64,000 nt of DNA from Rhynchopus euleeides (taxonomy: Eukaryota > Euglenozoa > Diplonemea > Diplonemida > Diplonemidae): assembly GCA_963210315.1 (NCBI GenBank), contig OY723268.1, positions 1,488,001 to 1,552,000 on the forward strand, written 5' to 3'. Made by a program: the position numbers and the translations under genes. Shown here one piece after another: positions 1 through 8,761 of the stretch. The notes below the pieces were generated by a model, which worked only from the letters and a program-made list of their open reading frames with translations, was not told the origin of the DNA and made no database searches. Numbering within the stretch: the first letter of the stretch is position 1; every line of letters starts with the position of its first letter.

Positions 1-158
1 AGGAGGGGGGGGGGGGGGGGTTGGGGGGGGACGGGTGGCAGGCCACCACGAGCCACGGCCCACACGCCATCCAAAAGAGCCGGCAATTCCTCCCTCCCTT
101 CTCCCCTACGCCCCCCCCACAACCGTTCACTCTCGACAATCAAACCCCCACAGCCGGA

Positions 159-295
159 CACGGTGGCCTAGTCAGGTTTTGACCAGACCTGTCCCTGGTC
201 AACGAAGGGCCTGGTCAGTGGCCAGGGGTACAGGGAGAAATGGGCTGCTACCCCCTGGTCAACCACTTGGTCAAAACCCTGACCAGGCCACCGTG
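159..295. mobile_element. Miniature inverted-repeat element, CACGGTGG family (137 bp)
   Basis: The ends are inverted repeats: CACGGTGGCCTAGTCAGG at the left and the complement of CACGGTGGCCTGGTCAGG at the right, each followed inward by TTTTGACC. The interior is rich in further TGGTCA/TGACCA words and can fold almost entirely into a hairpin. There is no coding capacity and I see no clear target duplication. The terminal CACGGTGG is shared with the elements at 1151-1337, 11740-11942 (variant CATGGTGG) and 13012-16848. Confidence 0.65.
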
Positions 296-537
296 TCGTG
301 TAGTGAGGGTGAGCAGTTCGGCTCCGACAGCAGCGCATCTTTTCACAGGGTGTAGCTTCGGGATCTCCACAGGCCCTGCCCTCGTTTGACCTGGCATGCC
401 TGTGTGTCCCAACCCACAGCAGCAGGAAGCACAGCCCCGACTCACACATAGTGACACAGAGCGAAGGCCCTCCGAAAAGGGTACCGAACGCCCACCCCAT
501 ACACACCCCTGCAGGCTGTTGGTGGTCGTGTGTGCAT

Positions 538-1044
538 ATGGCTGGGCTTTCAGGCGAGGCAGCGCTCCGGCGGAACAAAGATGTGGTGAGCCGCTTCATC
601 AAGGGCATGGAGGCCGCCCAGAATCTGATCAAGACGTCCCCCGAGGCGGCACTGGCGAAGCTCCACGAGCTGGAGGATGGTGTTGTGGCTGCCAACTTTA
701 CGATGCAGCTGATGCCGCCCAATATGAAGAGCAAGCCGCACTGCTTCCGTGATTATGCCAAGTGGATCGTTGGCGTCGGGGTGTCGCTCCCGTTCGCTCA
801 CAACAGCATGACTCCGCTGCGGGTGGTTGCCGAGCGTGATCAGGTGTGGATGTTTCTGTCCGTCACAGGCACAAACGTTGAAGGGGGGAACTACGACCAC
901 ACGCTCGTTGCGCTGTTCACTCTGAACGGGGAGGGGAAGATTACCCAGTTCTTGGAGTACATTGACACTGCTTATGCAGCGCGCTATTGGAGAGACGCAG
1001 GGGAGAGCAAGCGCAAAAAGGCGGCAATGTCTGCAAAGCTCTGA
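538..1044 (+). CDS. NTF2-like / SnoaL-like fold protein, 168 aa
   Basis: The frame reads MAGLSGEAALRRNKDVVSRF, then an alpha-helical N-terminal part and the beta-rich half typical of NTF2-like proteins (WMFLSVTGTNVEGG, then HTLVALFTLNGEGKITQFLEY). Proteins of this superfamily are small cone-shaped folds used for ligand binding, cyclase/isomerase chemistry or protein-protein contact; the sequence does not tell which. There is no signal peptide or membrane segment, so it is probably cytosolic. The frame is open from 451, but the ATG at 538 fits better: an acceptor-like CCCCTGCAG ends at 514, just upstream, and the upstream codons look non-coding. The C-terminus is basic (SKRKKAAMSAKL). The function is not recognised beyond the fold, and the fold call rests on pattern only. 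Confidence 0.7.
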   Translation: MAGLSGEAALRRNKDVVSRFIKGMEAAQNLIKTSPEAALAKLHELEDGVVAANFTMQLMPPNMKSKPHCFRDYAKWIVGVGVSLPFAHNSMTPLRVVAERDQVWMFLSVTGTNVEGGNYDHTLVALFTLNGEGKITQFLEYIDTAYAARYWRDAGESKRKKAAMSAKL

Positions 1045-1150
1045 AGGAACGGCGTGAACCGGCTATCGAGCTGGGAGAGTGACCCCACACACATGGCAAG
1101 GCTCGCATCCCCCACTACCATCGCCCCCCCCCCCCCCCATCCTCCGTGTG

Positions 1151-1337
1151 CACGGTGGACTCCCACCCCCTGGGGCGGGGGTCTGGGCGACCCCCGCTAT
1201 CGGGGGTCTGTACCCCCGCTAGCGGGAGTCTGCCCTGCTATTTTTGGTGCCCAGACGACCCCCGCGAGCGGGGGTCTGGACCCCCGATATTCCGATATCC
1301 CAAAAAGGTGCACCCTGACGTGTGGGAGTCCACCGTG
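1151..1337. mobile_element. Miniature inverted-repeat element, CACGGTGG family (187 bp)
   Basis: Perfect 16-bp terminal inverted repeats: CACGGTGGACTCCCAC at 1151-1166 and its complement at 1322-1337. TG (possibly TGTG) abuts both ends as a candidate target duplication. The interior carries GC-rich inverted words around CCCCCGCTAGCGGG and CCCCGCGAGCGGGG. It is non-coding. The ends place it with the elements at 159-295, 11740-11942 and 13012-16848. Confidence 0.75.
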
Positions 1338-1399
1338 TGTGTTGCTCGCAAAGGCGAGGGCTGGTGCCGGTGAAAACAAATTCTTTGGGGTGGGGGGCT

Positions 1400-1480
1400 T
1401 TGCTCTGTGTCAAAACCGTGCCAGATTTGCCTCCTCTTTTGAGAGGGCGGTTCCCTGTTCTGCATTTCTGAGCGAAGGCA
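1400..1480 (+). repeat. Dispersed repeat, inverted partner at 6625-6701
   Basis: The segment starting GCTCTGTGTCAAAACCG and containing CCTCCTCTTTTGAGAGG matches the reverse complement of 6625-6701 over about 75 bp with scattered substitutions. The identity of the family is unknown. Confidence 0.6.
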
Positions 1481-2638
1481 CCCTTCGCAGAGTATCACCG
1501 CGCCGGCAGGCGGGGGTGTTCTGTCGACAGGCGAATGCCCTTTTCGCTCTCACCCCGCCCCCCCCCCCCCCCCCCCCCCCCCCCCCGCCTCTTCATATAT
1601 TCCACCGCGCACAGCTTCTGTGGAGTGTTGGATGGAGCGGATGGAGCCCCATCCGCTGCCCACATTCCACACACAGGCGTGTTTTTTTTGTTTGTCAGAT
1701 TTGTGATAACAACGTATGAACTGTGCGAAGCAGATTATGCAGGAGGCACCGCACCCCGCTGTGTGAGTTGCCCTCACGATCGACGAAAAACCGCTGGTTC
1801 TTCTCTTCCCCTTTCTTCTTCTGGGTTTTATACACAGGGGCATTCGCGACGGTGACGAAACCAGTGCATTGTTTTGGCGATTTTCCTCCTACAGAAACCC
1901 GCCGAGCTTTGCCAAACATTTTGCCGCTAGTCAGCGAAGACCCCCCCGCCCCCACGCGCACTGATCTTGATGAGATCTCTGCTGCAGCACAGGGATACCC
2001 ACACGATGTGAATCTTTCAACCCCACACACCCACACCCCAACGGAGTTAGGCTTCATAAATTTGTGTTGGCAAGACTCCGCTCTCGCGGTGAAGAGAATC
2101 TGGCCTTTCTGCTCCCAGCGTTCAGAACGGCAACATCTCTGACACAGAGCGGCGATCGGCCCGACGCTACATGCCCCGATTGGTCATGCCGAGTGTCATT
2201 ACCCCCGTCCTGTTGCGATCTACTTTTCCTCATGACCTTGCTTGGTGTGCATTAGGCACTGATGGCCTGAGGGCTGGGGAGGGCCGTCGAGTTGGGCTCG
2301 CAATTTTGCGATAGTCCCCCCTCAATCGCGGGGCTCGGAGAGTTCATTCTCCTCCCTGTTGGCGCTGTCTATTAGGATGAGGTTGCCTGATGGGCTGCAC
2401 GCATTGGAAAAAAGGTTCGGTGCCCCCCCCCCCCTTCGAAGTGCGTGTTCTTTTCGCTTTGGGCTATAAACCTTGTTGCACCTGCCACACCTTCGGACAC
2501 ACAGGCAGAGGACCCCTCCCCTCCCCCCCCGCTGCCGCTGACAAAGGCTGCGAGAAGGTGCTCGGAGATTTGCCTTTGCTTTGACTGCTCACTCCCGACC
2601 CACCCAGATAGCGCAACTCACCTGCACACACCGTAACC

Positions 2639-5431
2639 ATGTCAGCCGCAGCGGCGCTCCTGTCGCTGTGCTTTGGGGCACAGCTCATGCCATGCCCCAA
2701 TGCTGCGGGTCCGCAGTGCACCGGAGAGCTTGCGAGTGGGCAGTTCACTCCCACACGTGTTGCAGTTTCGCCTGATGACACGTTCGCTGCACTGGCAACG
2801 ACGAGTGGTTTGCAGGTGTTCACCGTGACTACGACAGGTGCTGCCTTCACACTGTCTCCGAACGCTGCTTTCAAACAACTCGCCTTGTCTCCTGACGGGG
2901 GCAAGGTGGTGGCAGTGCGGTACGATGGTATTTCTGTCGTCACCTTGAGCGACAAGACGGAACTGTGGTCGGTCGGATCACGGGATTGCGTTTCTGTTGC
3001 ATACTCGCCAGACGGGAACCGCATTGCTTCTGGGCACCTGGCTTTTGGGGACAGCGCAATCATCCAGATCTGGAATGCTGGGACCGGCGACCTGGAGTTG
3101 AACCTCACTGGGGGTCACACCCACTCGGTTTACGGCTTGGCGTACACCCTTGACGGGGGGAGGATTATCAGCGGGTCCTTCGACAGCAAGGTCGTTGTGT
3201 GGAATGCAACGACTGGCGCTATTCTCAAGACGCTGACAGATCACATAGGCTCCGTCCTTGCCATCAAGGTGTCACCGGATGGTCTGTACTTCGCGAGTGT
3301 GGGTCAGTATTCAAATGACGCGGTGAACATCTACAAGCTGAGCGACTACTCCATGCACAAGAACCTTCGGAACGGAAGGGGTTCGCGCGTCCTGGACCTG
3401 TCCTTCTCCCAGGACTGGAGCAAGATGGTGGTGGTGGGAAGTGGTGACATGGAGGTGTACTCCGTGGAGACCGGGAACCTGCTGCAGGCCTACACCATGC
3501 TCTCCGAGGATACACACGCAGTTTCGTACTTCCACACCAGCGACACCATCATCACGGGTGAGGGGCATTGGCACAAGGGCAACGGCAGAATCCTCCTGTG
3601 GGACGACCTGGCACCAACCCCTCCTCCGACGCCTGCACCTGCAACGCCTGCCCCGTCACTCTCAGCATGCCCCAGTGCTGCGGGTCCGGAGTGCACCGCA
3701 GAGCTTGCAAAGGGGCTAAGGTACCCGCAGGTCATTGCAGTTTCGCAGGACGACACGTTGGCTGCAGTGACAGCAACTAACGGTTTGTATGTGTACAAGA
3801 CAGCGACAGGTGCTGCCGTCACAGTGCCCAACTACGCCAGGGATGCTCCGAAATCCGTTGCGTTCTCTCCTGATGCAAGCAGAGCGGCGGTGGCACTGGG
3901 GCTGGGGGGTGTTGCTGTCGTCGACTTGAGCAGCGGGACGGAGCTGTGGTGGAGCCCACGCGGCCATTATTGCCAGACTGTTGTGTACTCGCCAGACGGG
4001 ACACACATTGCTTCTGGGCACTCTTCTGGTAATTACAGCTCTGAAATCTCCATCTGGAATGCTGAGACTGGCAACTTGGTGTTGTCCTTCGCTGCAGGTT
4101 ACGCCAGGTGGATTCGCGGCTTGGCGTACACCCTTGACGGGGGGAGAATCCTGAGTGCGACGAGGGATTCCAAGGTCGCCGTGTGGAGTGCAACGACTGG
4201 TGATCTTCTCAAGACGCTGGACGACCGCGTTCAGGTGGATCACGCCATCCACGTGTCACCGGACGGTCTGTACTTCGCTGCCATTGCAGAGAGCCGCACT
4301 GTGAACATCTACAAACTGAGCGACTACTCCCTCCACAAGAAGATCAACAACGTGGTGGTTGATAACTCCGCCCCTGTCGAGGTGTCCTTCTCCCAGGACT
4401 GGAGCAAGCTGGTGGTGACGGGCTACAATGTCATGGGGGTGTACTCTGTGGCGACCGGGAACCTGCTGCAGTCCCACGCCCTGCCATTCCCAGCTGCAAC
4501 CGCAATTTCATACTTCCACATCAGCGACACCATCATCACGGGAGAGGGGAACACCAATGGCAGCATCCTCCTGTGGGACGACGTGGCTCCCCGTGTCTGC
4601 ACTGACGACGACGCCTGCCGCCTGTTCGGTGATACCGCTGCCAACTGCACCACCTCTCGGCACTGTGACTGCGGCACCCACTCAGGCGCCCTCTGTGAGG
4701 TCCCTGCTGCCGGCCCCGCACCTGTTGACGTGCACGTGAGTGTCGCCGTCACACTGCCGGTGCCGTGCCACCGTGCCGGCACGCAGGCCCTGCTGGGCAC
4801 CCTGCGCGCTGCGGCCACTGCACGTGGCGCACAGGATGTGTCTGTCGGAGCCTCCTGCGGCACTCTGTCTGTCGCTGTCTCTGGGGTGGTGTCTAACGCG
4901 ACGGTTGCCACTACGGCTGACACACTCGTCGACGCTCTCGGTGCCGCCGTTGTGGCACACTCCAACTTCACAAACATCGCCCATGCCTCGCGTCTCGACC
5001 CGTTTGTCCAACCCGCACGGACGACGGATGGCAACCTCACCGCAGAATGCACGCAGGATGCGCTCACCACAGTGAAGCTGGATGACGGGCGCTGCCTGGT
5101 CCTCACCTGCAACGACGGCTTCGTCCTCAGCGTTGACACACGCGACGGGAAGGACTACCACACATGCGCAGGTACTCCTGCCCCGGACACGCCGGTGCCA
5201 CAGCCCGCCGTCACTCCTGCTCCGGATGCAGACGATGACCTGAGTGATGGTGCTATCGCAGGCATCGTGGTGGGCTGTGTCGCTGCCGTGGCTGTGTTGA
5301 TCCTCTTGCTGGTGTTTTGTGTGCGTCGTGCTCCGGACGCGGCGGAGCAGGAGCAGCAGCCGAAGCAGCAGCAGCCGCAGCAGGAGATGCAGCACGCCCA
5401 GCGCCGCAACAGCGAGCCTGCTGAGGTGTGA
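2639..5431 (+). CDS. Type I membrane protein with two WD40-like propellers, EGF-like module and one TM (copy 1)
   Basis: 930 aa. Residues 1-19 form a signal peptide (AAAALLSLCFGAQL). Residues 25-322 and 345-647 are two homologous beta-propeller domains with repeated SPDG...IASG...IWNA/VWNATTG units typical of WD40 repeats. A Pro/Thr/Ala linker lies at 326-343. Residues 654-686 carry six cysteines in EGF-like spacing (C-x5-C-x9-C-x5-C-x-C-x7-C). Residues 697-780 form an unidentified Thr/Val/Ala-rich domain, followed by a Cys-containing stretch (804-843), a Pro-rich stalk and a transmembrane helix at about 872-895 (IAGIVVGCVAAVAVLILLLV). The tail is Gln-rich and about 35 aa long. The topology predicts an extracellular propeller head, hence a surface receptor or adhesin. 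The ATG is supported because the start region aligns with the paralogues at 8762 and 63486. Ligand and partners are unknown. Confidence 0.85.
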   Translation: MSAAAALLSLCFGAQLMPCPNAAGPQCTGELASGQFTPTRVAVSPDDTFAALATTSGLQVFTVTTTGAAFTLSPNAAFKQLALSPDGGKVVAVRYDGISVVTLSDKTELWSVGSRDCVSVAYSPDGNRIASGHLAFGDSAIIQIWNAGTGDLELNLTGGHTHSVYGLAYTLDGGRIISGSFDSKVVVWNATTGAILKTLTDHIGSVLAIKVSPDGLYFASVGQYSNDAVNIYKLSDYSMHKNLRNGRGSRVLDLSFSQDWSKMVVVGSGDMEVYSVETGNLLQAYTMLSEDTHAVSYFHTSDTIITGEGHWHKGNGRILLWDDLAPTPPPTPAPATPAPSLSACPSAAGPECTAELAKGLRYPQVIAVSQDDTLAAVTATNGLYVYKTATGAAVTVPNYARDAPKSVAFSPDASRAAVALGLGGVAVVDLSSGTELWWSPRGHYCQTVVYSPDGTHIASGHSSGNYSSEISIWNAETGNLVLSFAAGYARWIRGLAYTLDGGRILSATRDSKVAVWSATTGDLLKTLDDRVQVDHAIHVSPDGLYFAAIAESRTVNIYKLSDYSLHKKINNVVVDNSAPVEVSFSQDWSKLVVTGYNVMGVYSVATGNLLQSHALPFPAATAISYFHISDTIITGEGNTNGSILLWDDVAPRVCTDDDACRLFGDTAANCTTSRHCDCGTHSGALCEVPAAGPAPVDVHVSVAVTLPVPCHRAGTQALLGTLRAAATARGAQDVSVGASCGTLSVAVSGVVSNATVATTADTLVDALGAAVVAHSNFTNIAHASRLDPFVQPARTTDGNLTAECTQDALTTVKLDDGRCLVLTCNDGFVLSVDTRDGKDYHTCAGTPAPDTPVPQPAVTPAPDADDDLSDGAIAGIVVGCVAAVAVLILLLVFCVRRAPDAAEQEQQPKQQQPQQEMQHAQRRNSEPAEV

Positions 5432-5999
5432 CACGTGACACAGGCTGGACGCCCCGTGCGGCCCACGTGCCCTTGCCTTGCAGGCCCACCACCCATGTGG
5501 GCATGCCTGGTGCATCCTTTCTTCTGACCTCCTGTCCTCCAACCCTCCAGTACCCCTGACGCCTTCCCTCCACCCCCTTCTGTCATATCTTCCCGCATAC
5601 GCTGGATTGCTGCGAGAGATCTCTCAGCTGCCTGCGTACTGTGCAACTGGGCGGCGATCCTACCCCTTGCTGTGTTACGGCCAGGTCATGCTGCAGTGGT
5701 GGCTCCTGACACCGACACGAGCTGTCCCACATCATCACAGGTTGGTGTCCTGCCGGGACAGGTGGGTTCTAGTGTTGCACTCAGCCTCTGCGGGAGCTGG
5801 GTCTCCACAACAAGGAACAATACACCTGTCTCTGTGTGCGTTCTGTCTTCCGTTTCACTTTGGACCTGCATTCTCTCTTGCCTCGCACATCTCGTAGCAC
5901 GACGTGCCTCCTGCTCTCTTGGAGTCAGCTGTGCGTTTGCATCTGAGATGAGACCGAGGGCAATGATTGATGCAGCCCTCTGTGGCGTGCTCGTCTGTT
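2639..5999 (+). repeat. Tandem duplication, copy 1 (gene plus about 570 bp of 3' flank)
   Basis: Near-identical to 8762-12282 except for a 47-bp deletion and a 203-bp transposon insertion in the second copy. Similarity starts close to the ATG (upstream flanks differ) and fades near 5999. Unit spacing is 6123 bp at the 5' end and 6076 bp after the deletion. Confidence 0.85.
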
Positions 6000-6624
6000 C
6001 AGCACACCTCCACTCTCACGACACCGAGACCGTTATCTCCGTCACAGAGGCTCGTGTGTTCCCCGTGCATCTGGGATTGATTTGCTGTGCCCCTTTCCTG
6101 AGGGAATTCCGTCAAAACAGAGTAGAGGAAAATATTCCTCGCTCTCTGCTGTGGCTGTCCCGAGCGAAGTGTACAGCTGGCTGGGTGGGGGGGGGGGGTG
6201 TCTGTGGACACATCCCCGTAGAAGTAGGTATATAGTTAGCATCGAAGGGAACAAGCTTGTTGGCGATTATCACGTATTGCCCTCTCCATTCCACATTCTC
6301 CGTGCCCCCTCCCCCTCCCTCCCCAGAAGCCCACACGGATGCAGGGGGGGGGGGGATCTGACGAATCGCATTCGTCAGACCCCACCCACCCCCCATCACA
6401 TTCCGCGTCGTTCACCCAGAGCCTTCCCTCCCCGAAATCAAGAGACGGGGCAGTGACGCTGGCAGCACTGTTGGGGTGTGGCTGCACGACCCGACCACGA
6501 TTTTCGAGAGAAGGCGAATACCGTATGCGAAAGTATTTTTTCGCAGAGGGGCTATTTTTTTTCGTGCCTGGCCTACGCCAGAATGTTTAAGTCTGCGCTG
6601 TCGCTGATCGCTTTAACAATGGGG

Positions 6625-6701
6625 GGCTTTGTTCAGAAGTGCAGAAAAGGTGAGACGCCTCTCAAAAGAGGAGGCAGGCTGACAGGTTTTGACACAGAGC
6701 G
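6625..6701 (-). repeat. Dispersed repeat, inverted partner of 1400-1480
   Basis: The reverse complement aligns with 1400-1480, including GCTCTGTGTCAAAAC and CCTCCTCTTTTGAGAGG. Confidence 0.6.
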
Positions 6702-6795
6702 AATGCCCCCGATGGGGTTCTCGCTACCAGTCATAGCTCCTCGGTCAGTGAGGGGAAGTGGGACGCCGCTCACTGTTTCTCACTCAGTCACGTTG

Positions 6796-6886
6796 TCTAT
6801 GTTGGCTTCGCGGACCTGGATCGTACAGAAATTCCACGAGAGACTGACGCACGAGAACTGATACGCTATACTCAGTCACACGTGGT
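6796..6886 (-). mobile_element. 3'-end fragment of the retrotransposon whose ORF ends at 24172
   Basis: The reverse complement contains TAGCGTATCAGTTCTCGTGC and then TCTGTACGAT...GGTCCGC...CCAACATAG, matching 24165-24257 just downstream of the 847-aa ORF. This looks like a severely 5'-truncated minus-strand copy, as expected from target-primed reverse transcription. No poly(A) or clear target duplication is visible. Confidence 0.6.
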
Positions 6887-6924
6887 AGCGGGGGCCCCCC
6901 ATGCAAACGATTATTACTAGTTAC

Positions 6925-7112
6925 GAGCGACGAAGCGTAGCGAAGTCGCGAAGTAACGAAGGAAATCGTACGACTGAATCTTTGGATTAGCACCTCATGC
7001 CACTTCACAGGGCCTCAACACAGCCTTGAGACAGCAAGTGTGCGCTCAACAAAAAGTAGTCCGGAACTGTTCTCCCACAGTTGCTGGACAGGGTGTCTAT
7101 AATAAAGCGAAA
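6925..7112 (+). repeat. Dispersed repeat family with CTCAACAAAAAGTAGT
   Basis: Carries GAAGCGTAGCGAAG, AATCGTACGA and CTCAACAAAAAGTAGT in the same order as 30465-30745 and 50890-51035; the later part, CAGTTGCTGG(A/G)CAGGGTGT, also recurs near 51705. Spacing varies between copies. It is non-coding and the class is unknown; SINE-like is one possibility. Confidence 0.5.
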
Positions 7113-7570
7113 GGAGTACGATTGTTGTCTGTGCTCTTGGCCCCTCAGTAAGAGCGGGATAAGCCGTGTTTGGAAGGTTCTTCTGGCTGCACGGCGGCAT
7201 TTCCTCATGCCGCCCCTTCCTCTTTTGCCTTCTGGCGTGTAATTCTTTTTCCACAAACAATCTTGCTTGTGACAGTAAACACTCGGCTGTTGGCAGCGTG
7301 CAGTGCAACATCCATGATTCCATAAACAGGTACATTGCATAGTGCGCACAAGCAAACAGCCAAGTCTATTGTTTTCCCGGAACTGTTCGAGAAGTAGAAT
7401 CTCTGGGGGACCATCGTTTCCTCACCGCCGCCCACCCCACATTTCCACAGATGAGTGCCTTGACGTCTGATAATGGGAACCTAATGACGTTTTTTGCATG
7501 CCATCACAGCCTGATTGCCCACACAGACCAACAACAACACAGGCCGGAAAAAATACTGGATTTCACGACA

Positions 7571-7697
7571 CAACCTGCATAACGAGTGAAGGGTGATCGT
7601 TCTTGTGATCCCCTTTACTTCTATTTCACTTCTTCCCCAACAACCATGCATAACGAGTGAAGGGTGATCATCCTTGTGATTCCCTCTACTTCTATTT
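7571..7697 (+). repeat. Two tandem copies of a 69-bp unit
   Basis: GCATAACGAGTGAAGGGTGA followed by TTGTGAT(C/T)CCC and ACTTCTATTTC appears twice, starting near 7571 and 7641. A degenerate single copy (AACCTGCATAAAGTGAAG) lies at about 53731-53780. Confidence 0.6.
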
Positions 7698-7760
7698 CCA
7701 AACCCCCTCTTCCCCCCTTTCTCCCGCCGACACTAAAGATACACTCGTCGTCACATTGCC

Positions 7761-8393
7761 CCTCCTCACCTCTAGGTTTGTTCTATCAAGATAGGACACT
7801 GCAAAGGGCTGGGAAAACTGGCTTTGGACGCATTCTATTGCACACCACATGGTCCGACAGCACCCTGCAGTGCTCTGTGTGTGGGCGGGCGAGGCGGCGA
7901 ATCTGTGCCGAAGCGCTCATTTTTTTATTGTTAGTTCGGCGGAGCCAACTGGGGAAACTTTCTGTGCCTTTCGCTGAATCATGGGTCCCCACTCACACCA
8001 CTTCATCAGGGCGGGGCGTGGTGTACGCAAAGACTCGGGTCTGCGTTCCAACAAAATAACTTTCCCCAGGAAGTGGTTTGTTGTCTCGTTTGTTGCAGCC
8101 ACGTTACGATCCGGCGGGGGTACAGAGAGTTATTCTTCGCTACCTCCTCGATGTACCTCTTTTGTGCAGTGCAGGGTACACCCAGGCAGGTGTGGTGTGC
8201 AATCGGTTGTGCCCCTCTGCACTGCTGCAAAAAACATTCGCGTGTGCACGTGCCCCACCCCTCCCCTCCCCTTCTTGTGTGCGAAGCATTGTGACATGTC
8301 CCTTCGCTCCTGCTGCGGGTGTTAGGGTGTGATGCCGAGTGGTGCGAACACAGGTGGTGTGTCGGACAGCTCTTCAGGGCTCTCCCGATGTCA
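7761..8393 (+). repeat. Dispersed repeat shared with 26474-26890
   Basis: Long similarity to 26474-26890 begins at CCTCACCTCTAGGTTTGTTC and runs through GGCGAGGCGGCGAATCTGTG and CACCCAGGCAGGTGTGGTGT to the CTCCCGATGTC region. This copy has 217 extra bp (7919-8135). Both copies lie 0.4-0.5 kb upstream of a gene start (8762 and 27359), so a shared promoter or 5' region is possible. Confidence 0.7.
7919..8135. other. 217-bp insertion inside the dispersed repeat
   Basis: In the related copy AAGCGCTC continues directly into TTCGC (near 26647). Here 217 bp separate the two. The inserted segment has no obvious inverted termini, tail or target duplication, so it could equally be a deletion in the other copy. 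Confidence 0.5.
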
Positions 8394-8761
8394 CCATACA
8401 CAAAGGAAGAATATGTGTTCACACACGCTCGCAGAGGCCCCTGACACCTCCAGTAGCAGCTCGAGGTTCATGGTGTAGGTGGTCGTCTCCGGCAGGGCAA
8501 CCGACTGCAGGCGAAAACTGACGGAGGCATCCCATGAACCCCCCTCCCCCTCCCCCTCCCCCGCCCCCGCCCCGCCCGATCATGTCCGTCACCTTCTTGT
8601 GCACGCGAGGTGTGTTTGTGAGGTGGGGTCGTGTGGAGGGCACAGCTGTTCCGAGCACTGCCTCTCGGGCAGCAGGTGGTGGCGTCGCATTGTGGAAGGA
8701 TGTTGCAGCCCTGACACCACCACCCGACAGATAGCACAACACACCAGCACACACCGCAGCC

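Larger units (their letters stand above)
1045..2638. other. Intergenic region between NTF2-like gene and first receptor gene
   Basis: No convincing gene. It holds the miniature element at 1151-1337, a dispersed repeat at 1400-1480, a C-homopolymer of about 30 nt near 1557-1586 and shorter C tracts (1125-1138, 2425-2434). Open frames here are crossed by these tracts and have no recognisable motifs. Confidence 0.6.
5432..8761. other. Intergenic region between receptor copies
   Basis: No supportable gene. The first 570 bp belong to the duplicated 3' flank. The rest is a patchwork of dispersed repeats (6625-6701, 6796-6886, 6925-7112, 7571-7697, 7761-8393) and short G/C tracts. Open frames are short and lack motifs. 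Confidence 0.6.

Noticed and set aside
7571..7697. CRISPR-like array
   Set aside because: Only two long tandem units without regular unique spacers, in a eukaryotic context.
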